Shown: positions 25,791 through 35,736, counted from the stretch's first letter. The stretch is DNA of 64,000 nt from Paenibacillus sp. J45TS6 (GCF_018403285.1 NZ_BOSJ01000014.1:1-64000); one strand, 5' to 3'. The notes: a model not told the origin generated them from the letters alone. Translations and numbers: made by a program.

Positions 25791-27446
25791 TCAAAGTATG
25801 GAGGTTGCTCTGGAAGTATTATACGTCTGACGAAACTCACTTATTTTTTGTTTCACATTTGACATTTTGACAGGTTTACTAATGTAACCGTTCATTCCTT
25901 CCAGAATACAACGATCTTGTATTCCATCCATTACATTAGCAGTCATTGCTATAATCGCAGGTTGAGGCCTATGTCCAAGCTCAGATCTAATCCGTCGAGT
26001 ACATTCAAGTCCATCCATAATCGGCATCTGCAAATCCATGAAAATGAGATCATATGAATTCGTTAACGCCATCTCCAGCGCCTGACTCCCATCTTCAGCA
26101 ATATCCGAAGACAAACCAAGTTTCTTCAGCATACTGGTCATTAACTTCTGGTTAATCGGATGATCATCCACAACAAGAACGGTTGCTTTCGAATTCTCCT
26201 CTTCCTCTGAACCTTCTGGGAAATTAGGCAGTTCCTTATCTTCCAACAATTGATTATAAGGAAGCATATTCACCGTAAACACAAAGGTAGCTCCTCGCTC
26301 TTCCTCCGTATCCACTCGAATGGTTCCTCCCATCATATCCACTAGATTTTTACAAATAGCAAGACCAAGGCCTGTGCCACCGTATTTCCGTGTCATGGAT
26401 GAATCAAGCTGTGAAAAAGGTTTAAACAAATGATCGGCTTTCTCCGGCGCAATACCGATCCCTGTATCCTTTATTGTGAATTCGAGTACATAGCGGCACT
26501 GGTCAAACTCCTTAAGGGACGCCATTAAATATACTCCGCCATTGTCTGTAAACTTAATAGAATTGGCAATCAAGTTCGTAAGAATTTGTCGAAGTCGGGA
26601 CATGTCTCCATAGAGAACACTCGGGATAGCCTCATCGATGAAGTAAACAAGTTCCAAGTTCTTCTTGGAAGCTTCCACTTGAAACAAACTGTAAATTTCT
26701 TTAATACAAGAAGATAATTCGAATGGTTGTTGTTCAAGTTCCATCTTTCCAGATTCCATTTTGGTGAAATCCAAAATATCATTAATGATAATGACCAAGG
26801 CATCTGCACTATTACGAATGATTTCGGTATATTCTTTTTGTTCCTCTTGTAACTCTGTTTCCATGAGCAGATCAATCATTCCGATAACACCGTTCATCGG
26901 TGTTCTGATTTCATGACTCATCATCGCCAAAAACTCGGTTTTGGCTTGCACTGCAATTTCTGCTGCTTCTTTCGCCTGAACTAGCTCTTGATTAATCCGT
27001 TCCAGCTCCATTGTTTTTTGCTGTAAGAGCATGGACTGAATTTTGAGACGCTTGTTGGATAAGTACATATCCACAAACCCCTCAATTTTGGATTTCAAGA
27101 TTTGAGGAATAAAAGGTTTTACCATGTAATCAATCGCCCCTGCAGAATAACCAGCAAAAAGGTGCTCTGCCTCTTTACTGTTCGCAGAAATAAAAATGAT
27201 AGGGATATCTTTTGTTTTATCTCTAGCCTTGATTAATTTGGCTGTCTCTATTCCATCTAGACCAGGCATCTGCACATCCAGAACAATGACTGCAAAGTCA
27301 TACTTCAGCAGGCATCTAAGCGCTTCTTCACCTGAAGTCGCTTTAACGAGAACATATTGCTCACTTTCGAGGACTGCCTCAAGAGCTAGCAGGTTCTCTG
27401 GACGGTCATCGACAAGTAAAATATGAATCGGCTCTTTCATCCCCAT
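25791..27446 (-). CDS. REC-HisKA-HATPase-REC hybrid histidine kinase
   Basis: About 551-aa soluble hybrid kinase with no TM: N-terminal receiver (about 8-125; acceptor in [12 protein letters not shown]), coiled linker, HisKA with [12 protein letters not shown], HATPase ([28 protein letters not shown]) and C-terminal receiver ([11 protein letters not shown]). It lies between the CheR-type methyltransferase and rsbV in one leftward operon, suggesting it feeds phosphate into SigB control; this kinase is extra relative to the B. cereus RsbK/M/Y set. Three clustered ATGs (27452, 27446, 27440) are possible; the AAGGGGG site favours 27446. Confidence 0.85.
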   Translation of the reverse strand: MGMKEPIHILLVDDRPENLLALEAVLESEQYVLVKATSGEEALRCLLKYDFAVIVLDVQMPGLDGIETAKLIKARDKTKDIPIIFISANSKEAEHLFAGYSAGAIDYMVKPFIPQILKSKIEGFVDMYLSNKRLKIQSMLLQQKTMELERINQELVQAKEAAEIAVQAKTEFLAMMSHEIRTPMNGVIGMIDLLMETELQEEQKEYTEIIRNSADALVIIINDILDFTKMESGKMELEQQPFELSSCIKEIYSLFQVEASKKNLELVYFIDEAIPSVLYGDMSRLRQILTNLIANSIKFTDNGGVYLMASLKEFDQCRYVLEFTIKDTGIGIAPEKADHLFKPFSQLDSSMTRKYGGTGLGLAICKNLVDMMGGTIRVDTEEERGATFVFTVNMLPYNQLLEDKELPNFPEGSEEEENSKATVLVVDDHPINQKLMTSMLKKLGLSSDIAEDGSQALEMALTNSYDLIFMDLQMPIMDGLECTRRIRSELGHRPQPAIIAMTANVMDGIQDRCILEGMNGYISKPVKMSNVKQKISEFRQTYNTSRATSIL

Positions 27447-27463
27447 AGCCATGGTCCCCCTTA

Positions 27464-28336
27464 CTACTTCAACTTACGATATATTTTTTCAACCCGATCC
27501 ATCGGTTCATAATCTTCACTATAACCAGAGAAGTGAATCGATTCTTTAGATCCGAGTACCAGTACGCCAAGGCGACTCAAACTTTCATGAAACAAACCGT
27601 GTACATGACGCCGTAACTCGTCATTAAAATAAATCATCACATTTCTACAGAATATAACGTTAAATTCGTTAAAAGAACGATCGGTTGCGAGATTATGTTC
27701 AGCAAAAATAATATTCTTTCGTAAATAAGGATGAAGCATGACCGAGTTATAACGCGCTGTATAATATTCAGAAAAAGCGCGGGTTCCTCCTGCTTCCATG
27801 TAATTCTTGGTATACAACTTCATCTTTTCAATTCCATATACGCCTTCTTTGGCCTGCTGAAGGGAGCGTTCATTCATGTCGGTGGCATAAATACGAGACT
27901 TCTCATAAAGCCCCTCTTCGTGCAATAGAATCGCCATAGAATAAACTTCTTCTCCCGTAGAACAGCCGGCATGCCAAATTCGAATATAAGGATATGTCCT
28001 AAGCAGCGGAACTACTTTCTCACGGAACATCTTGAACAAGCTGGGGTCACGAAACATTTCCGTTACTGGAATAGAGAGACTTTGCACCAATTTCTTAAAT
28101 GCAGCACGCTCATGCAGTACCTTATGTTGAAGCTCAGATATTGAATTTACATGTTCTGTATCAACATGATGAAGAATCCTCCTTCTCAGTGAAGGCATTG
28201 CATAGTTTCGAAAATCATATCCATACAAACGATGAATCCCTTCCAGAAGCAAATCAATCTCGATTTGCTCCCTCTCTTCCTGTACAGGCTTCTCTTCGAA
28301 AGGTCCTTCTGAAATTGTCGTTTCCCCAGTTGTCAT
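27464..28336 (-). CDS. CheR-type protein-glutamate methyltransferase (RsbM-like)
   Basis: 290-aa CheR family enzyme: N-terminal helical domain (about 25-95) and SAM-binding domain with [16 protein letters not shown] and [14 protein letters not shown]. No chemotaxis genes are nearby. Instead it lies between two hybrid kinases next to rsbVW-sigB, the arrangement known for RsbM of B. cereus, which methylates the kinase RsbK and damps SigB activation. I infer the same target here, the CHASE3 kinase directly upstream. The start is the ATG at 28336 (GGAG 6 nt upstream) rather than GTG 28348. It is separated by 17 bp from the next kinase. Confidence 0.88.
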   Translation of the reverse strand: MTTGETTISEGPFEEKPVQEEREQIEIDLLLEGIHRLYGYDFRNYAMPSLRRRILHHVDTEHVNSISELQHKVLHERAAFKKLVQSLSIPVTEMFRDPSLFKMFREKVVPLLRTYPYIRIWHAGCSTGEEVYSMAILLHEEGLYEKSRIYATDMNERSLQQAKEGVYGIEKMKLYTKNYMEAGGTRAFSEYYTARYNSVMLHPYLRKNIIFAEHNLATDRSFNEFNVIFCRNVMIYFNDELRRHVHGLFHESLSRLGVLVLGSKESIHFSGYSEDYEPMDRVEKIYRKLK

Positions 28337-28432
28337 AAATTGCTCCACTTCCTTACTTTATACTTCCAACCATAAGTTCTGAGTTCTATTCTCTTAAATA
28401 AGGGTACTCACTCTTATACCCACTTTTTAAGC

Positions 28433-31400
28433 TTACGAATACAACCATACTCGCATTAGTGATAAAAGTTGATCCGTTTGTATCGGTTTTTTCACATAAT
28501 CTGAGGCTCCTGCCTCTATACATTTGCCTCGGTCGTCTTTCATCGCCTTCGCTGTCAAAGCAATAATCGGCAATTTTTCAAACTCAGGAATTTGTCTGAT
28601 TCGGGTCATTGCCTCATATCCATCCATTTCCGGCATCATCATATCCATCAAGACGAGATCATAATTCCGGTTCTTTTCAAGAAGTTCTATCGCTTCTCTT
28701 CCATTCTCGGCAAAAGTTACATCCATACGGTAGCTTTCTAGTACACTCGACAAAGCAAATACGTTACGAATATCATCATCTACTAATAAAATTCGTTTGC
28801 CTTCAAATAAAGTTTCCTTGTTATAAAGATTTTGCAAAATCTTTCTCTTGTCTTCCGGCAAGTTTGCCTCTACCCGGTGTAAGAACAAAGTAGTCTCATC
28901 AAGCAAACGTTCGGGAGATTTAACATCCTTAATAATAATGGATTCAGCGTACTTACGCAGTTTCAGCTCTTCTTTACTATCCAGTTCCTTACCTGTGTAA
29001 ATAATGATAGGAAGGTCATTCAGCTGTGCGTCATCACGAATCTGATCCAACAGTTCAAATCCTGTTATATCCGTCAACATAAGGTCAAGTACCATACAGT
29101 CATATCTCACTTTGCGCAGTTCCTCAATTGCTTCTTTCCCCGTGGAAACTGCCGTTATAGCTACATCATCATGACCGATGAGTTCAATAATTGCATTACG
29201 CTGTATCTCGTCATCCTCTACAATGAGAAGACGTTTCAATGATTTATCTATATAGGATTCAATGTGAGCAAATGCCTGATCCAATGATTCGCGGGTAGAT
29301 GGTTTTTTCAGATAAGCAATAGCCCCCATCATAAGTCCCTGTTTAATTTCATCCATTACAGAAATCACATGTACCGGGATATGGCGTGTAGACAGGTTTG
29401 CCTTCAATTCATTCAAGACACCCCAACCATCCATCACAGGAAGCTGAATATCAAGAATGATCGCATCTGGCAAATAACGCTTCGCCATCTCAAGACCAAT
29501 GTCTCCTTGCAAAGCAACGAGTGCTTTGAAATCATGTTGTCTTGTCATATCGAGCAAAATATTAGCAAATTTCGGGTCATCTTCGATAATGAGCATCACA
29601 CGATCCCCGTTTTGAATATCTTCCCGATCATCTTTAATGTTGTTAACAACAGCTACGGACGAGGAAGATAATACTTTAGGCGTACTAGAAGGAATGGTCA
29701 TTGATTTATCATAAATAACTCTATCTTGCTTAACAAAACTTTCATGAGTTGCTGCTGATTCTTTATACTCATTCACCGACCCATTAAGTTTCACGGCATC
29801 TTCTTCAAGAAGAGGCAAGAACAGAGTAAAAGTGCTTCCTTCTCCTTCTTCTGAGCAGAGCTTAATTTCCCCGCCGAGCAGTTTAGCTAACTCTCTGCTG
29901 ATGGATAACCCTAGTCCCGTACCTCCATACTTCCTGCTTGTCGTTCCATCCACTTGCTGGAAGGCTTCAAAGACTAAATCAATTTTGTCTTGTGCAATCC
30001 CAATCCCCGTATCTTTTACCGACATCGAAATATAAGGAATATCAACATCAAGATATTCTGGCAGTTCTGTTCTCTCAGCTAGCTTCATATTGACCGTAAT
30101 TGAACCAGATGTGGTAAATTTGAAAGCATTTGATAACAGATTACGTAAAATCTGTTTTACACGATGTCCATCGGACACAAAGGATGATGGTAGATTCTCA
30201 TCCGTTTTAAAATGAAGTTTCAGGTTTTTGCTCATCGCTACAGGTGCAAAGTTTTGTTCCACGAAGCCCTGTAGATCAGAAATGTTAACCTTCTCATGGT
30301 TAACTTCCATTTTTCCAGACTCTACTTTAGATAAATCTAAAATTTCATCAATCATTTTCAAGAGGTCCGCACCTGACATATAAATGGTTTGTGCATACTC
30401 TTTTTGTTTTGGTGTCAGATTTCCGTCTTTATTCTCTGTTAGAAGTTGAGATAGAATAAGCAAACTATTAAGCGGCGTTCTAAGCTCATGTGACATATTA
30501 GCAAGGAATTCTGATTTGTATTTTGACGTAATAGACAACTGCATCGCTTGCTGTTCGAGTTGACGCTTCGTAATTTCAATCTGTTCATTCTTCTCTTCTA
30601 CCTGCTGTACTTGCTCTTCAAGCGCTCTCGTCTTACCAAGAAGTTCGGTATTAAAATGCTCCAATTCTTCCTGTTGACGCTGCAATAGTTCTTCCGAACG
30701 TTTGAGTTCTTCTGCTTGTTCTCCCAAACTTTCGTTTGAACGTCGCAGTTCCTCTTGCTGGGTTTGGAGTTCCTCGGATTGCATTTGAAGTTCTTCAGTC
30801 AGAGCCTGCGATTCACGCAAGAGTTCTTCTACACGCATACGACGATTAATATTGTTAATGATAACGCCGATATTATTGACAAGCTGTTCAAACAGCTGCT
30901 TTTGCATGAAAGTAAGCGGTTCAAACGAAGCTACCTCCACTACACCGAGCATCTCTTCTTCAAATAAAATAGGTCTAATGAGAATGCTGGCAGGTGTAGA
31001 ATGACCAAGACCTGAGCCAATTTTTAAATATCCATCAGGAGCTTCGCTGAGTTCGATCACTTTTTTATCAAGTGCGCTTTGTCCAACAAGCCCTTCTCCA
31101 ATTTTGAAGGTAGATTTACTGTTTATTTCTCCCCCATCAAAAGCATAAGCTCCGTAACATTTTAACTCGTCTGGATGTTTATTCTCATCATGAAGATACA
31201 CAGCACCATAATTCACACCAATAATAGGTGCAAATTCACTTATAAATAACTGGGACACTTGTTCTGTTGATCCTACACCCCGCAGTAAATCCGTAATCCG
31301 AGCCATATTGCCATTAAGCCAGTTTTGGTCCTCTTGAGCTCTCGTATATTCTTGCTCCAATAGCTGCTTTTGCTCCAGATCTTCAGCCATGTCTTTAAAC

Positions 31401-32143
31401 ACACGGGCAATCTGACCAATTTCGTCTTTCGTTTTGACTTTGATTCTTCGGATGGTGCGGAATCTCCCTTTTCCAAAACTCTGAATCATCATCGAAACGG
31501 TATTTAACCCTTTTGTAATACTAGGAATAACCCAAAGAATAATAGCAAGAGCAATAAGTAAACCGGCTACCAAAAAGCCGCCAAGCCACTGTACTGTGTT
31601 ATTTATTTTTTCTTTAGCAGCTTCAATTTCCTGATCTATCAATAAGTCCTGATAGTCATTCAGTTCAGTTAAACTACTCAGTGTAGCCAGTTGTGTTGCT
31701 CCTCCGGCATTGTTCCGGTAGGAGTTAGCTTCTGCCACTTTTCCTTCTTCAAGAAACTCCATAATACGAATGGTATAATCCTCAAAATTTTGAAGATTCT
31801 CTTTCACTTCATTTACCAGACGATGTTCCTCTGGCGTAACCGCACGTTCCTCAATTTCTTCAAAATTCTTATTCGCACTTGCCTTTTTATCATCCATCTT
31901 CGTAGTCGCGGATTGTAATGTATTCGCATCCGGATTCATCATTGCCGTCGCAAGATAAAAGGCAACATCATTCACATCTGCACGTACGCCAGAAGTGTAT
32001 CTAGTCTTCATATATCGATCGTTATACATATTATCGATTTCGTTCTTCATGTTGTTGGTAGCATTAAAACTGAGCATGGTAAGCACGAGTAAAATCGCCA
32101 TCATTGCACTGAAGCCAACAAGCAATCGAGTGCGTATTTTCAT
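28433..32143 (-). CDS. Large CHASE3-HAMP-GAF hybrid histidine kinase with three receivers (RsbK-like)
   Basis: 1236-aa membrane kinase: TM1 (about 7-25), extracytoplasmic CHASE3-like helical bundle (about 30-185), TM2 (about 187-208), HAMP (about 210-262), GAF (about 285-420), long Gln/Glu coiled coil (about 430-545), HisKA with phosphorylatable H552, HATPase (about 660-785), then REC1 (D898), REC2 (D1020) and REC3 (D1167). It starts 4 nt after the REC-PP2C gene with its ribosome binding site inside that gene's end, and is followed by the CheR gene. In B. cereus RsbK activates SigB through RsbY; the same role is inferred. CHASE3 and HAMP Gln/Glu residues are plausible methylation sites. Confidence 0.9.
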   Translation of the reverse strand: MKIRTRLLVGFSAMMAILLVLTMLSFNATNNMKNEIDNMYNDRYMKTRYTSGVRADVNDVAFYLATAMMNPDANTLQSATTKMDDKKASANKNFEEIEERAVTPEEHRLVNEVKENLQNFEDYTIRIMEFLEEGKVAEANSYRNNAGGATQLATLSSLTELNDYQDLLIDQEIEAAKEKINNTVQWLGGFLVAGLLIALAIILWVIPSITKGLNTVSMMIQSFGKGRFRTIRRIKVKTKDEIGQIARVFKDMAEDLEQKQLLEQEYTRAQEDQNWLNGNMARITDLLRGVGSTEQVSQLFISEFAPIIGVNYGAVYLHDENKHPDELKCYGAYAFDGGEINSKSTFKIGEGLVGQSALDKKVIELSEAPDGYLKIGSGLGHSTPASILIRPILFEEEMLGVVEVASFEPLTFMQKQLFEQLVNNIGVIINNINRRMRVEELLRESQALTEELQMQSEELQTQQEELRRSNESLGEQAEELKRSEELLQRQQEELEHFNTELLGKTRALEEQVQQVEEKNEQIEITKRQLEQQAMQLSITSKYKSEFLANMSHELRTPLNSLLILSQLLTENKDGNLTPKQKEYAQTIYMSGADLLKMIDEILDLSKVESGKMEVNHEKVNISDLQGFVEQNFAPVAMSKNLKLHFKTDENLPSSFVSDGHRVKQILRNLLSNAFKFTTSGSITVNMKLAERTELPEYLDVDIPYISMSVKDTGIGIAQDKIDLVFEAFQQVDGTTSRKYGGTGLGLSISRELAKLLGGEIKLCSEEGEGSTFTLFLPLLEEDAVKLNGSVNEYKESAATHESFVKQDRVIYDKSMTIPSSTPKVLSSSSVAVVNNIKDDREDIQNGDRVMLIIEDDPKFANILLDMTRQHDFKALVALQGDIGLEMAKRYLPDAIILDIQLPVMDGWGVLNELKANLSTRHIPVHVISVMDEIKQGLMMGAIAYLKKPSTRESLDQAFAHIESYIDKSLKRLLIVEDDEIQRNAIIELIGHDDVAITAVSTGKEAIEELRKVRYDCMVLDLMLTDITGFELLDQIRDDAQLNDLPIIIYTGKELDSKEELKLRKYAESIIIKDVKSPERLLDETTLFLHRVEANLPEDKRKILQNLYNKETLFEGKRILLVDDDIRNVFALSSVLESYRMDVTFAENGREAIELLEKNRNYDLVLMDMMMPEMDGYEAMTRIRQIPEFEKLPIIALTAKAMKDDRGKCIEAGASDYVKKPIQTDQLLSLMRVWLYS

Positions 32144-32147
32144 TCTT

Positions 32148-33320
32148 TTATTCTCCTTTTAGTGAAATCCATACTAAACAAATATCATCTTCATGTTCTT
32201 TCGTCACTTCTTCATCAAAGAACGTCTGGCGCATCTCTTGCTCGTCCAAATTGTGGTCCTTACTTAAGCGCTCTTTCAAAAATGCAAGCTGCTCTTCTGT
32301 TTCTCCATCCACCGCTTCAAGCAGCCCATCTGTGTACATCGCAATATGACTATCTCCTGTATAATAGACGGTGTGAGTTTCTGCCTCCATCGTATCAAAA
32401 AGTCCAACGGGATGCGTGACACGGTCGAGTGAAATCACTTCGCCATTCCCTTCAAAAAGCAGTGCGGGAGGATGCCCAGCATTGACGTAATCAATCCGCA
32501 TTTCATTCGTGTCAATCACAAGATATATAGCTGTGAAATAGTACATAACCAGCTGATCATCAAGATAAAGTTGATTAAATCTTCGGTTTAATTTCTTCAT
32601 GACCCGGTCTGGTTCAATATAAGTGGTTACTGTATCTTTTAAGACAGAAGCAATAAACATACAAAAGAGTGACGAGGAAATTCCATGCCCCATCATATCC
32701 AGCAATATAACCCCGTATCTTCCTTTACCAAGCGGGTACCAAGCATATAAGTCTCCAGCAAGTTCAGCAGATGGCTGATACAGAGCATTCACTGTAAACT
32801 TGGGATCTTCAATAGCGGGACTAAGTACCGCATTCTGAACAAGACTGGCTAGCTTGAGTTCATCTTGGATACGTTGGTCTCGCTCTTTACGCCAATCTTT
32901 CTCCTGCTTTAGACGTAAAGCAAGACGAATTCGGGCCATTAGTTCCACTTTGTTAATTGGTTTCGTAACGTAATCCACAGCTCCTACATCAAGAGCTTCA
33001 GCGAGTTTCTTAGAGTCACCAACAGCTGTCACCATAATGATAGGAATATCTTTAAGATGAGGATAGGTTTGTACAATACGACAAGCTTCGATTCCATCCA
33101 TTTCTGGCATCATCATATCCAGCAAAATGAGATCTACATTAGGTTCCTCCGCTGCATCAGATGGGAGATCTTTATTCTCACCTCGGACTTGAACCCCTAA
33201 TACATCAAACATTTCAAAAGCAGATTTCGCAGTAACGATATTTTTATAATTTTCTTTCTTTAAAATTTCACGAATAATAATTACATTGGTCGGATTGTCG
33301 TCTACGATAAGTATTCTCAT
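32148..33320 (-). CDS. Response regulator fused to PP2C/SpoIIE phosphatase (RsbY-like)
   Basis: 390-aa protein: receiver domain (about 1-135) with phosphoacceptor D68 in ILLDMMMPEMDG, coiled linker (about 140-170) and PP2C-type serine phosphatase domain (about 175-388) with AELAGDLYAW, LDMMGHGISSSLF and YTDGLLEA. The fusion matches B. cereus RsbY and similar RsbU/RsbP-class regulators: phosphorylation of D68 by a hybrid kinase would activate dephosphorylation of RsbV-P and release SigB. It is the first gene of the kinase cluster. Confidence 0.9.
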   Translation of the reverse strand: MRILIVDDNPTNVIIIREILKKENYKNIVTAKSAFEMFDVLGVQVRGENKDLPSDAAEEPNVDLILLDMMMPEMDGIEACRIVQTYPHLKDIPIIMVTAVGDSKKLAEALDVGAVDYVTKPINKVELMARIRLALRLKQEKDWRKERDQRIQDELKLASLVQNAVLSPAIEDPKFTVNALYQPSAELAGDLYAWYPLGKGRYGVILLDMMGHGISSSLFCMFIASVLKDTVTTYIEPDRVMKKLNRRFNQLYLDDQLVMYYFTAIYLVIDTNEMRIDYVNAGHPPALLFEGNGEVISLDRVTHPVGLFDTMEAETHTVYYTGDSHIAMYTDGLLEAVDGETEEQLAFLKERLSKDHNLDEQEMRQTFFDEEVTKEHEDDICLVWISLKGE

Positions 33321-33472
33321 AACCCTCTCCTTCTACTAGCAATAATTATACTAGGGTCTTGTTTTCTGTAACAGGAATAATATACTTTCTTAACTATAGC
33401 AAATTTTAAAGAGATAAGATATTTAAGATCAACGTTCTATCCACAGCAACACCCTTTCTTAAAACGCACAGA

Positions 33473-33502
33473 AAGGAATGGGAGTACATTCTCCCATTCC
33501 TT
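33473..33502 (-). terminator. Hairpin after the YflT-like gene, weak terminator
   Basis: A 12-bp perfect stem AAGGAATGGGAG/CTCCCATTCCTT with a 6-nt loop, 45 bp past the stop of the YflT-like gene. The T-run on the minus strand is poor (TTTCTG), so some read-through into the phosphatase/kinase operon is possible. Confidence 0.6.
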
Positions 33503-33546
33503 GCCCTCGTATTTTTATATTCACTTCATTTCGGTATATACAGAAT

Positions 33547-33891
33547 CTACACACTTCGCTGAGCTATAACAAGAACCTTACCCTTATCAAGCTCTTTTTC
33601 GTAATATTCTGCTTCCGTTTCCGTAAATCCAATGGATACAATTTTAGCGCGAAGTTCATCTCCACGGGAGCGGAACAGATTGGCAATCGAATCAAATACG
33701 CCTTCTTCTTTCAAACCAATCTCTTTAGCGTTTGCTTTATCAGCAATTCGATCCGTTCGATCTTCACTATGTGCGAGTACGAAAATATCTTTCGCTAGAT
33801 AATCTGAGTCACGAAGTTCATTTACCGTTTCCACTGCCTGAATTCCGTTCTCAACGAGTTTAGCATACGCTTTCGAATTCGTTGTTTTCAT
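33547..33891 (-). CDS. YflT-domain general stress protein (GSP17M-like)
   Basis: 114-aa soluble protein with the heat/general-stress YflT domain: ENGIQAVETVNELRDSDYLAKDIFVLAHSEDRTDRIAD near the N-terminus and a C-terminal AEYYEKELDKGKVLVIA. Bacillus homologues are typical sigma-B regulon members of unknown function. The ATG at 33891 is preferred (AAGGAG 10 nt upstream) to the GTG at 33900. It is directly upstream of the kinase operon and carries a sigma-B-type promoter candidate. Confidence 0.88.
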   Translation of the reverse strand: MKTTNSKAYAKLVENGIQAVETVNELRDSDYLAKDIFVLAHSEDRTDRIADKANAKEIGLKEEGVFDSIANLFRSRGDELRAKIVSIGFTETEAEYYEKELDKGKVLVIAQRSV

Positions 33892-33942
33892 GATATTCAC
33901 GCTCCTTAGAAACCTCTAGTCTTTCAAATGTTTACTTAGTAT

Positions 33943-33968
33943 ATAAACGATCCTGCTTCTTTTGAAAC
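33943..33968 (-). promoter_or_regulatory. Candidate sigma-B promoter of the YflT-like gene
   Basis: Minus strand GTTTCA (33963-33968), 14-bp spacer, GTTTAT (33943-33948), about 50 nt upstream of the start codon. It has the same box pair as the candidate before the GlsB-like gene. Confidence 0.45.
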
Positions 33969-33984
33969 CATGATCTTACTTTCC

Positions 33985-34515
33985 CTAAAAAGAGGCTTCA
34001 TCAAAAAATTCCACTTGTTTCAAATGCTGATTTTCATCCAAATAGACTTTTACAGCCTGGTGACCTTTAATGTACACATCTCCATCTTCAGCAATGAAAT
34101 CTGGTTCTCCAAGCGTATGTTTAATGCTGCGCGGAGTAAGTTCCATATATACATCATTCACCTTTAAGTACGTTGCATCTTTCTTCACCTGAATATAGGA
34201 AACCGTTCCATCTATAATACCGATCGTCACATCATCATAAATATACTCTCTACTACCAAGTATTAAGTCTTCTTTCGTCTGCTCGGGATACCCTTTCTTG
34301 CTCAGTACCTCTGACTTGGTATCTTGTAAAGAAATATCATTTACCGTTTTAAATTCATTTTGCTGCTCGATCGGCAGTATTTGAGTTGGTGCCGACTTCT
34401 TTACCGCCAACTCTACTGATTGATTGCCTTGCCACATTGCGGCAGGTTCAGCCGTAGGTTGAACGGAAAAGGGAGATGTGAGCGCCAACATGATTAGCAT
34501 AGTTTGTAACATCAT
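33985..34515 (-). CDS. Predicted secreted protein, BamE/SmpA-like repeats
   Basis: 176-aa protein with a hydrophobic N-terminus (about 1-20) that looks like a signal peptide with a plausible SPFSVQPTAEPA cleavage area. The mature part contains two similar modules (about 60-115 and 120-170) of the form L-x-DTKSEVLSKKGYPEQT...VSYIQV and VYMELTPRSIKHTLGEPDFIAED...VKVY, reminiscent of BamE/SmpA-type or stalk-like folds. I do not recognise a named family. It lies between the YflT-like and DUF948 genes on the same strand. Confidence 0.65.
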   Translation of the reverse strand: MMLQTMLIMLALTSPFSVQPTAEPAAMWQGNQSVELAVKKSAPTQILPIEQQNEFKTVNDISLQDTKSEVLSKKGYPEQTKEDLILGSREYIYDDVTIGIIDGTVSYIQVKKDATYLKVNDVYMELTPRSIKHTLGEPDFIAEDGDVYIKGHQAVKVYLDENQHLKQVEFFDEASF

Positions 34516-34632
34516 CTCTCACCCTTTCTTCTTCTCCTTATGCTGTACCATCCTGCCGCACGTACGTTTATCCTGTTAGGGATCCTTTTTTATATCGCTA
34601 TGGCAAGATTTTCTACATACATCCTTTTTAAA

Positions 34633-35157
34633 TTAACGTCTGATTTTGTTCCAAGTATCTGCAGCAATATCAACATAATTGAGCCACTTTTTACTTGTTG
34701 AGTTCTCATGATGAGCAAGACTCGGTGTTACGATTCCCGCTGAAGTTCCTCCAGCAGCAGGCAAAGCCTTTACTTCGGAAGCTTGTTTTTCTGCTACTCG
34801 ACTGCTTCTTACCACATTACCGGATTCTTTTTTGTGTTGAAACTTACTCATTACCGTACTTGATACTTGTTTAGCAGCACCTGTTACTTCTGCAAGAACT
34901 TCGCCTAAATTTCTCACCGATACCATAACGGGATCAATTTGTTTCATTTTTTGTTCCACATCTACTGTAATTTCATTAGCATGACGAACGGTTTGTTTTA
35001 CCTCATAACCTAATTCATCGATCGTACCTTGAACTTCTTTCAATGTTTTCGATACATTATCCAGGGATTCTTGAGCTGTCTTTAATGTCTTAATCAGGAA
35101 AACAACCAGTACAGCAAAAGCAACCGCAATAATAGCTACGCTAATTTGCCACAACAT
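34633..35157 (-). CDS. DUF948 family protein (YtxG-like)
   Basis: 174-aa protein with an N-terminal TM helix (about 4-24), a DUF948 coiled coil (LDNVSKTLKEVQGTIDELGYEVKQTVRHANEI) and an Ala/Ser/Lys linker tail. The YtxG relative is a sigma-B gene adjacent to ytxH in B. subtilis; here the two are 12 kb apart. The frame is open to 35220, but the ATG at 35157 has GAGGT about 8 nt upstream, and the sigma-B-type promoter at 35210-35235 would lie inside the longer version, so the shorter start is used. Confidence 0.8.
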   Translation of the reverse strand: MLWQISVAIIAVAFAVLVVFLIKTLKTAQESLDNVSKTLKEVQGTIDELGYEVKQTVRHANEITVDVEQKMKQIDPVMVSVRNLGEVLAEVTGAAKQVSSTVMSKFQHKKESGNVVRSSRVAEKQASEVKALPAAGGTSAGIVTPSLAHHENSTSKKWLNYVDIAADTWNKIRR

Positions 35158-35209
35158 ATTACACAACCTCGCTTTCGTTTCTTCATCATTAATGTTTGTT
35201 ATTCGAGAA

Positions 35210-35235
35210 TTACCCGCCATGTACCGTCTCGAAAC
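35210..35235 (-). promoter_or_regulatory. Candidate sigma-B promoter of the DUF948 gene
   Basis: Minus strand GTTTCG (35230-35235), 14-bp spacer, GGGTAA (35210-35215), about 50 nt before the chosen start. The -10 matches GGGTAT at 5 of 6 positions. Confidence 0.6.
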
Positions 35236-35351
35236 AAGAGGGCGAGCTCACGAAATATAAAAATCGCCAAATTATTTATAAAAGCATCTATCTATTATTT
35301 GAAGGGGAAATTCAAACAACGCTGACTCTTATTTGGTATCCTTCCTTTTTT

Positions 35352-35377
35352 GTTTCACCCGAAGTTCACTCGGTTAA
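35352..35377 (+). promoter_or_regulatory. Candidate sigma-B promoter of the DUF1328 gene
   Basis: GTTTCA (35352-35357), 14-bp spacer, GGTTAA (35372-35377), identical in boxes and spacing to the rsbV candidate. The 5' UTR would be about 125 nt, longer than in the other cases, which lowers confidence. The 35158-35512 gap otherwise holds only the divergent DUF948 promoter. Confidence 0.45.
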
Positions 35378-35512
35378 TAAAAACTACAAAACGAGAAGAA
35401 ATTGCTGATGTTCATTGGAATTCACCTACTCATACATAGGATCAGGCACGATCGTTCCTAGGGCCGTTCGGAATTTCTTATCGTAATTAAAAAATAGAAA
35501 GGATTGATTCTC

Positions 35513-35674
35513 ATGCTAAAATGGACTCTTATCTTTTTGATTATTGCCGTTGTTGCTGGTATCTTCGGATTCTTTGGTATCGTAGAGGCAGCAGCTTCCA
35601 TTGCTAAAGTACTCTTCTTTATCTTCTTGGTACTCTTCGTCATTTCTCTTATTATGGGGAAAACGCGAGCCTGA
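35513..35674 (+). CDS. DUF1328 family small membrane protein
   Basis: 53-aa protein of two TM helices: [37 protein letters not shown] pattern, the DUF1328/YtjA signature, and a short basic C-terminus (GKTRA). AAAGGA lies about 7-9 nt before the ATG. Such proteins are stress induced in several bacteria. It is divergent from the DUF948 gene and ends before a strong terminator at 35703. Confidence 0.88.
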   Translation: MLKWTLIFLIIAVVAGIFGFFGIVEAAASIAKVLFFIFLVLFVISLIMGKTRA

Positions 35675-35702
35675 CGGGTTATTAAAACATAAATAAAAAC
35701 AT

Positions 35703-35736
35703 AAAAAAGCTGCTAGCCTTTGCTAGCAGCTTTTTT
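35703..35736 (+). terminator. Terminator after the DUF1328 gene
   Basis: A perfect 15-bp stem including GCTGCTAGC/GCTAGCAGC with a 4-nt loop, followed by T6. Confidence 0.9.

Noticed and set aside
33473-33502. Hairpin as a regulatory RNA element for the phosphatase/kinase operon
   Set aside because: It lies upstream of the likely operon promoter and directly after the YflT-like stop, so a weak terminator is the simpler reading.
35196-35408. Rightward 70-aa open frame in the DUF948-DUF1328 gap
   Set aside because: It covers two sigma-B-type promoter candidates, lacks a ribosome binding site and has no recognisable features.
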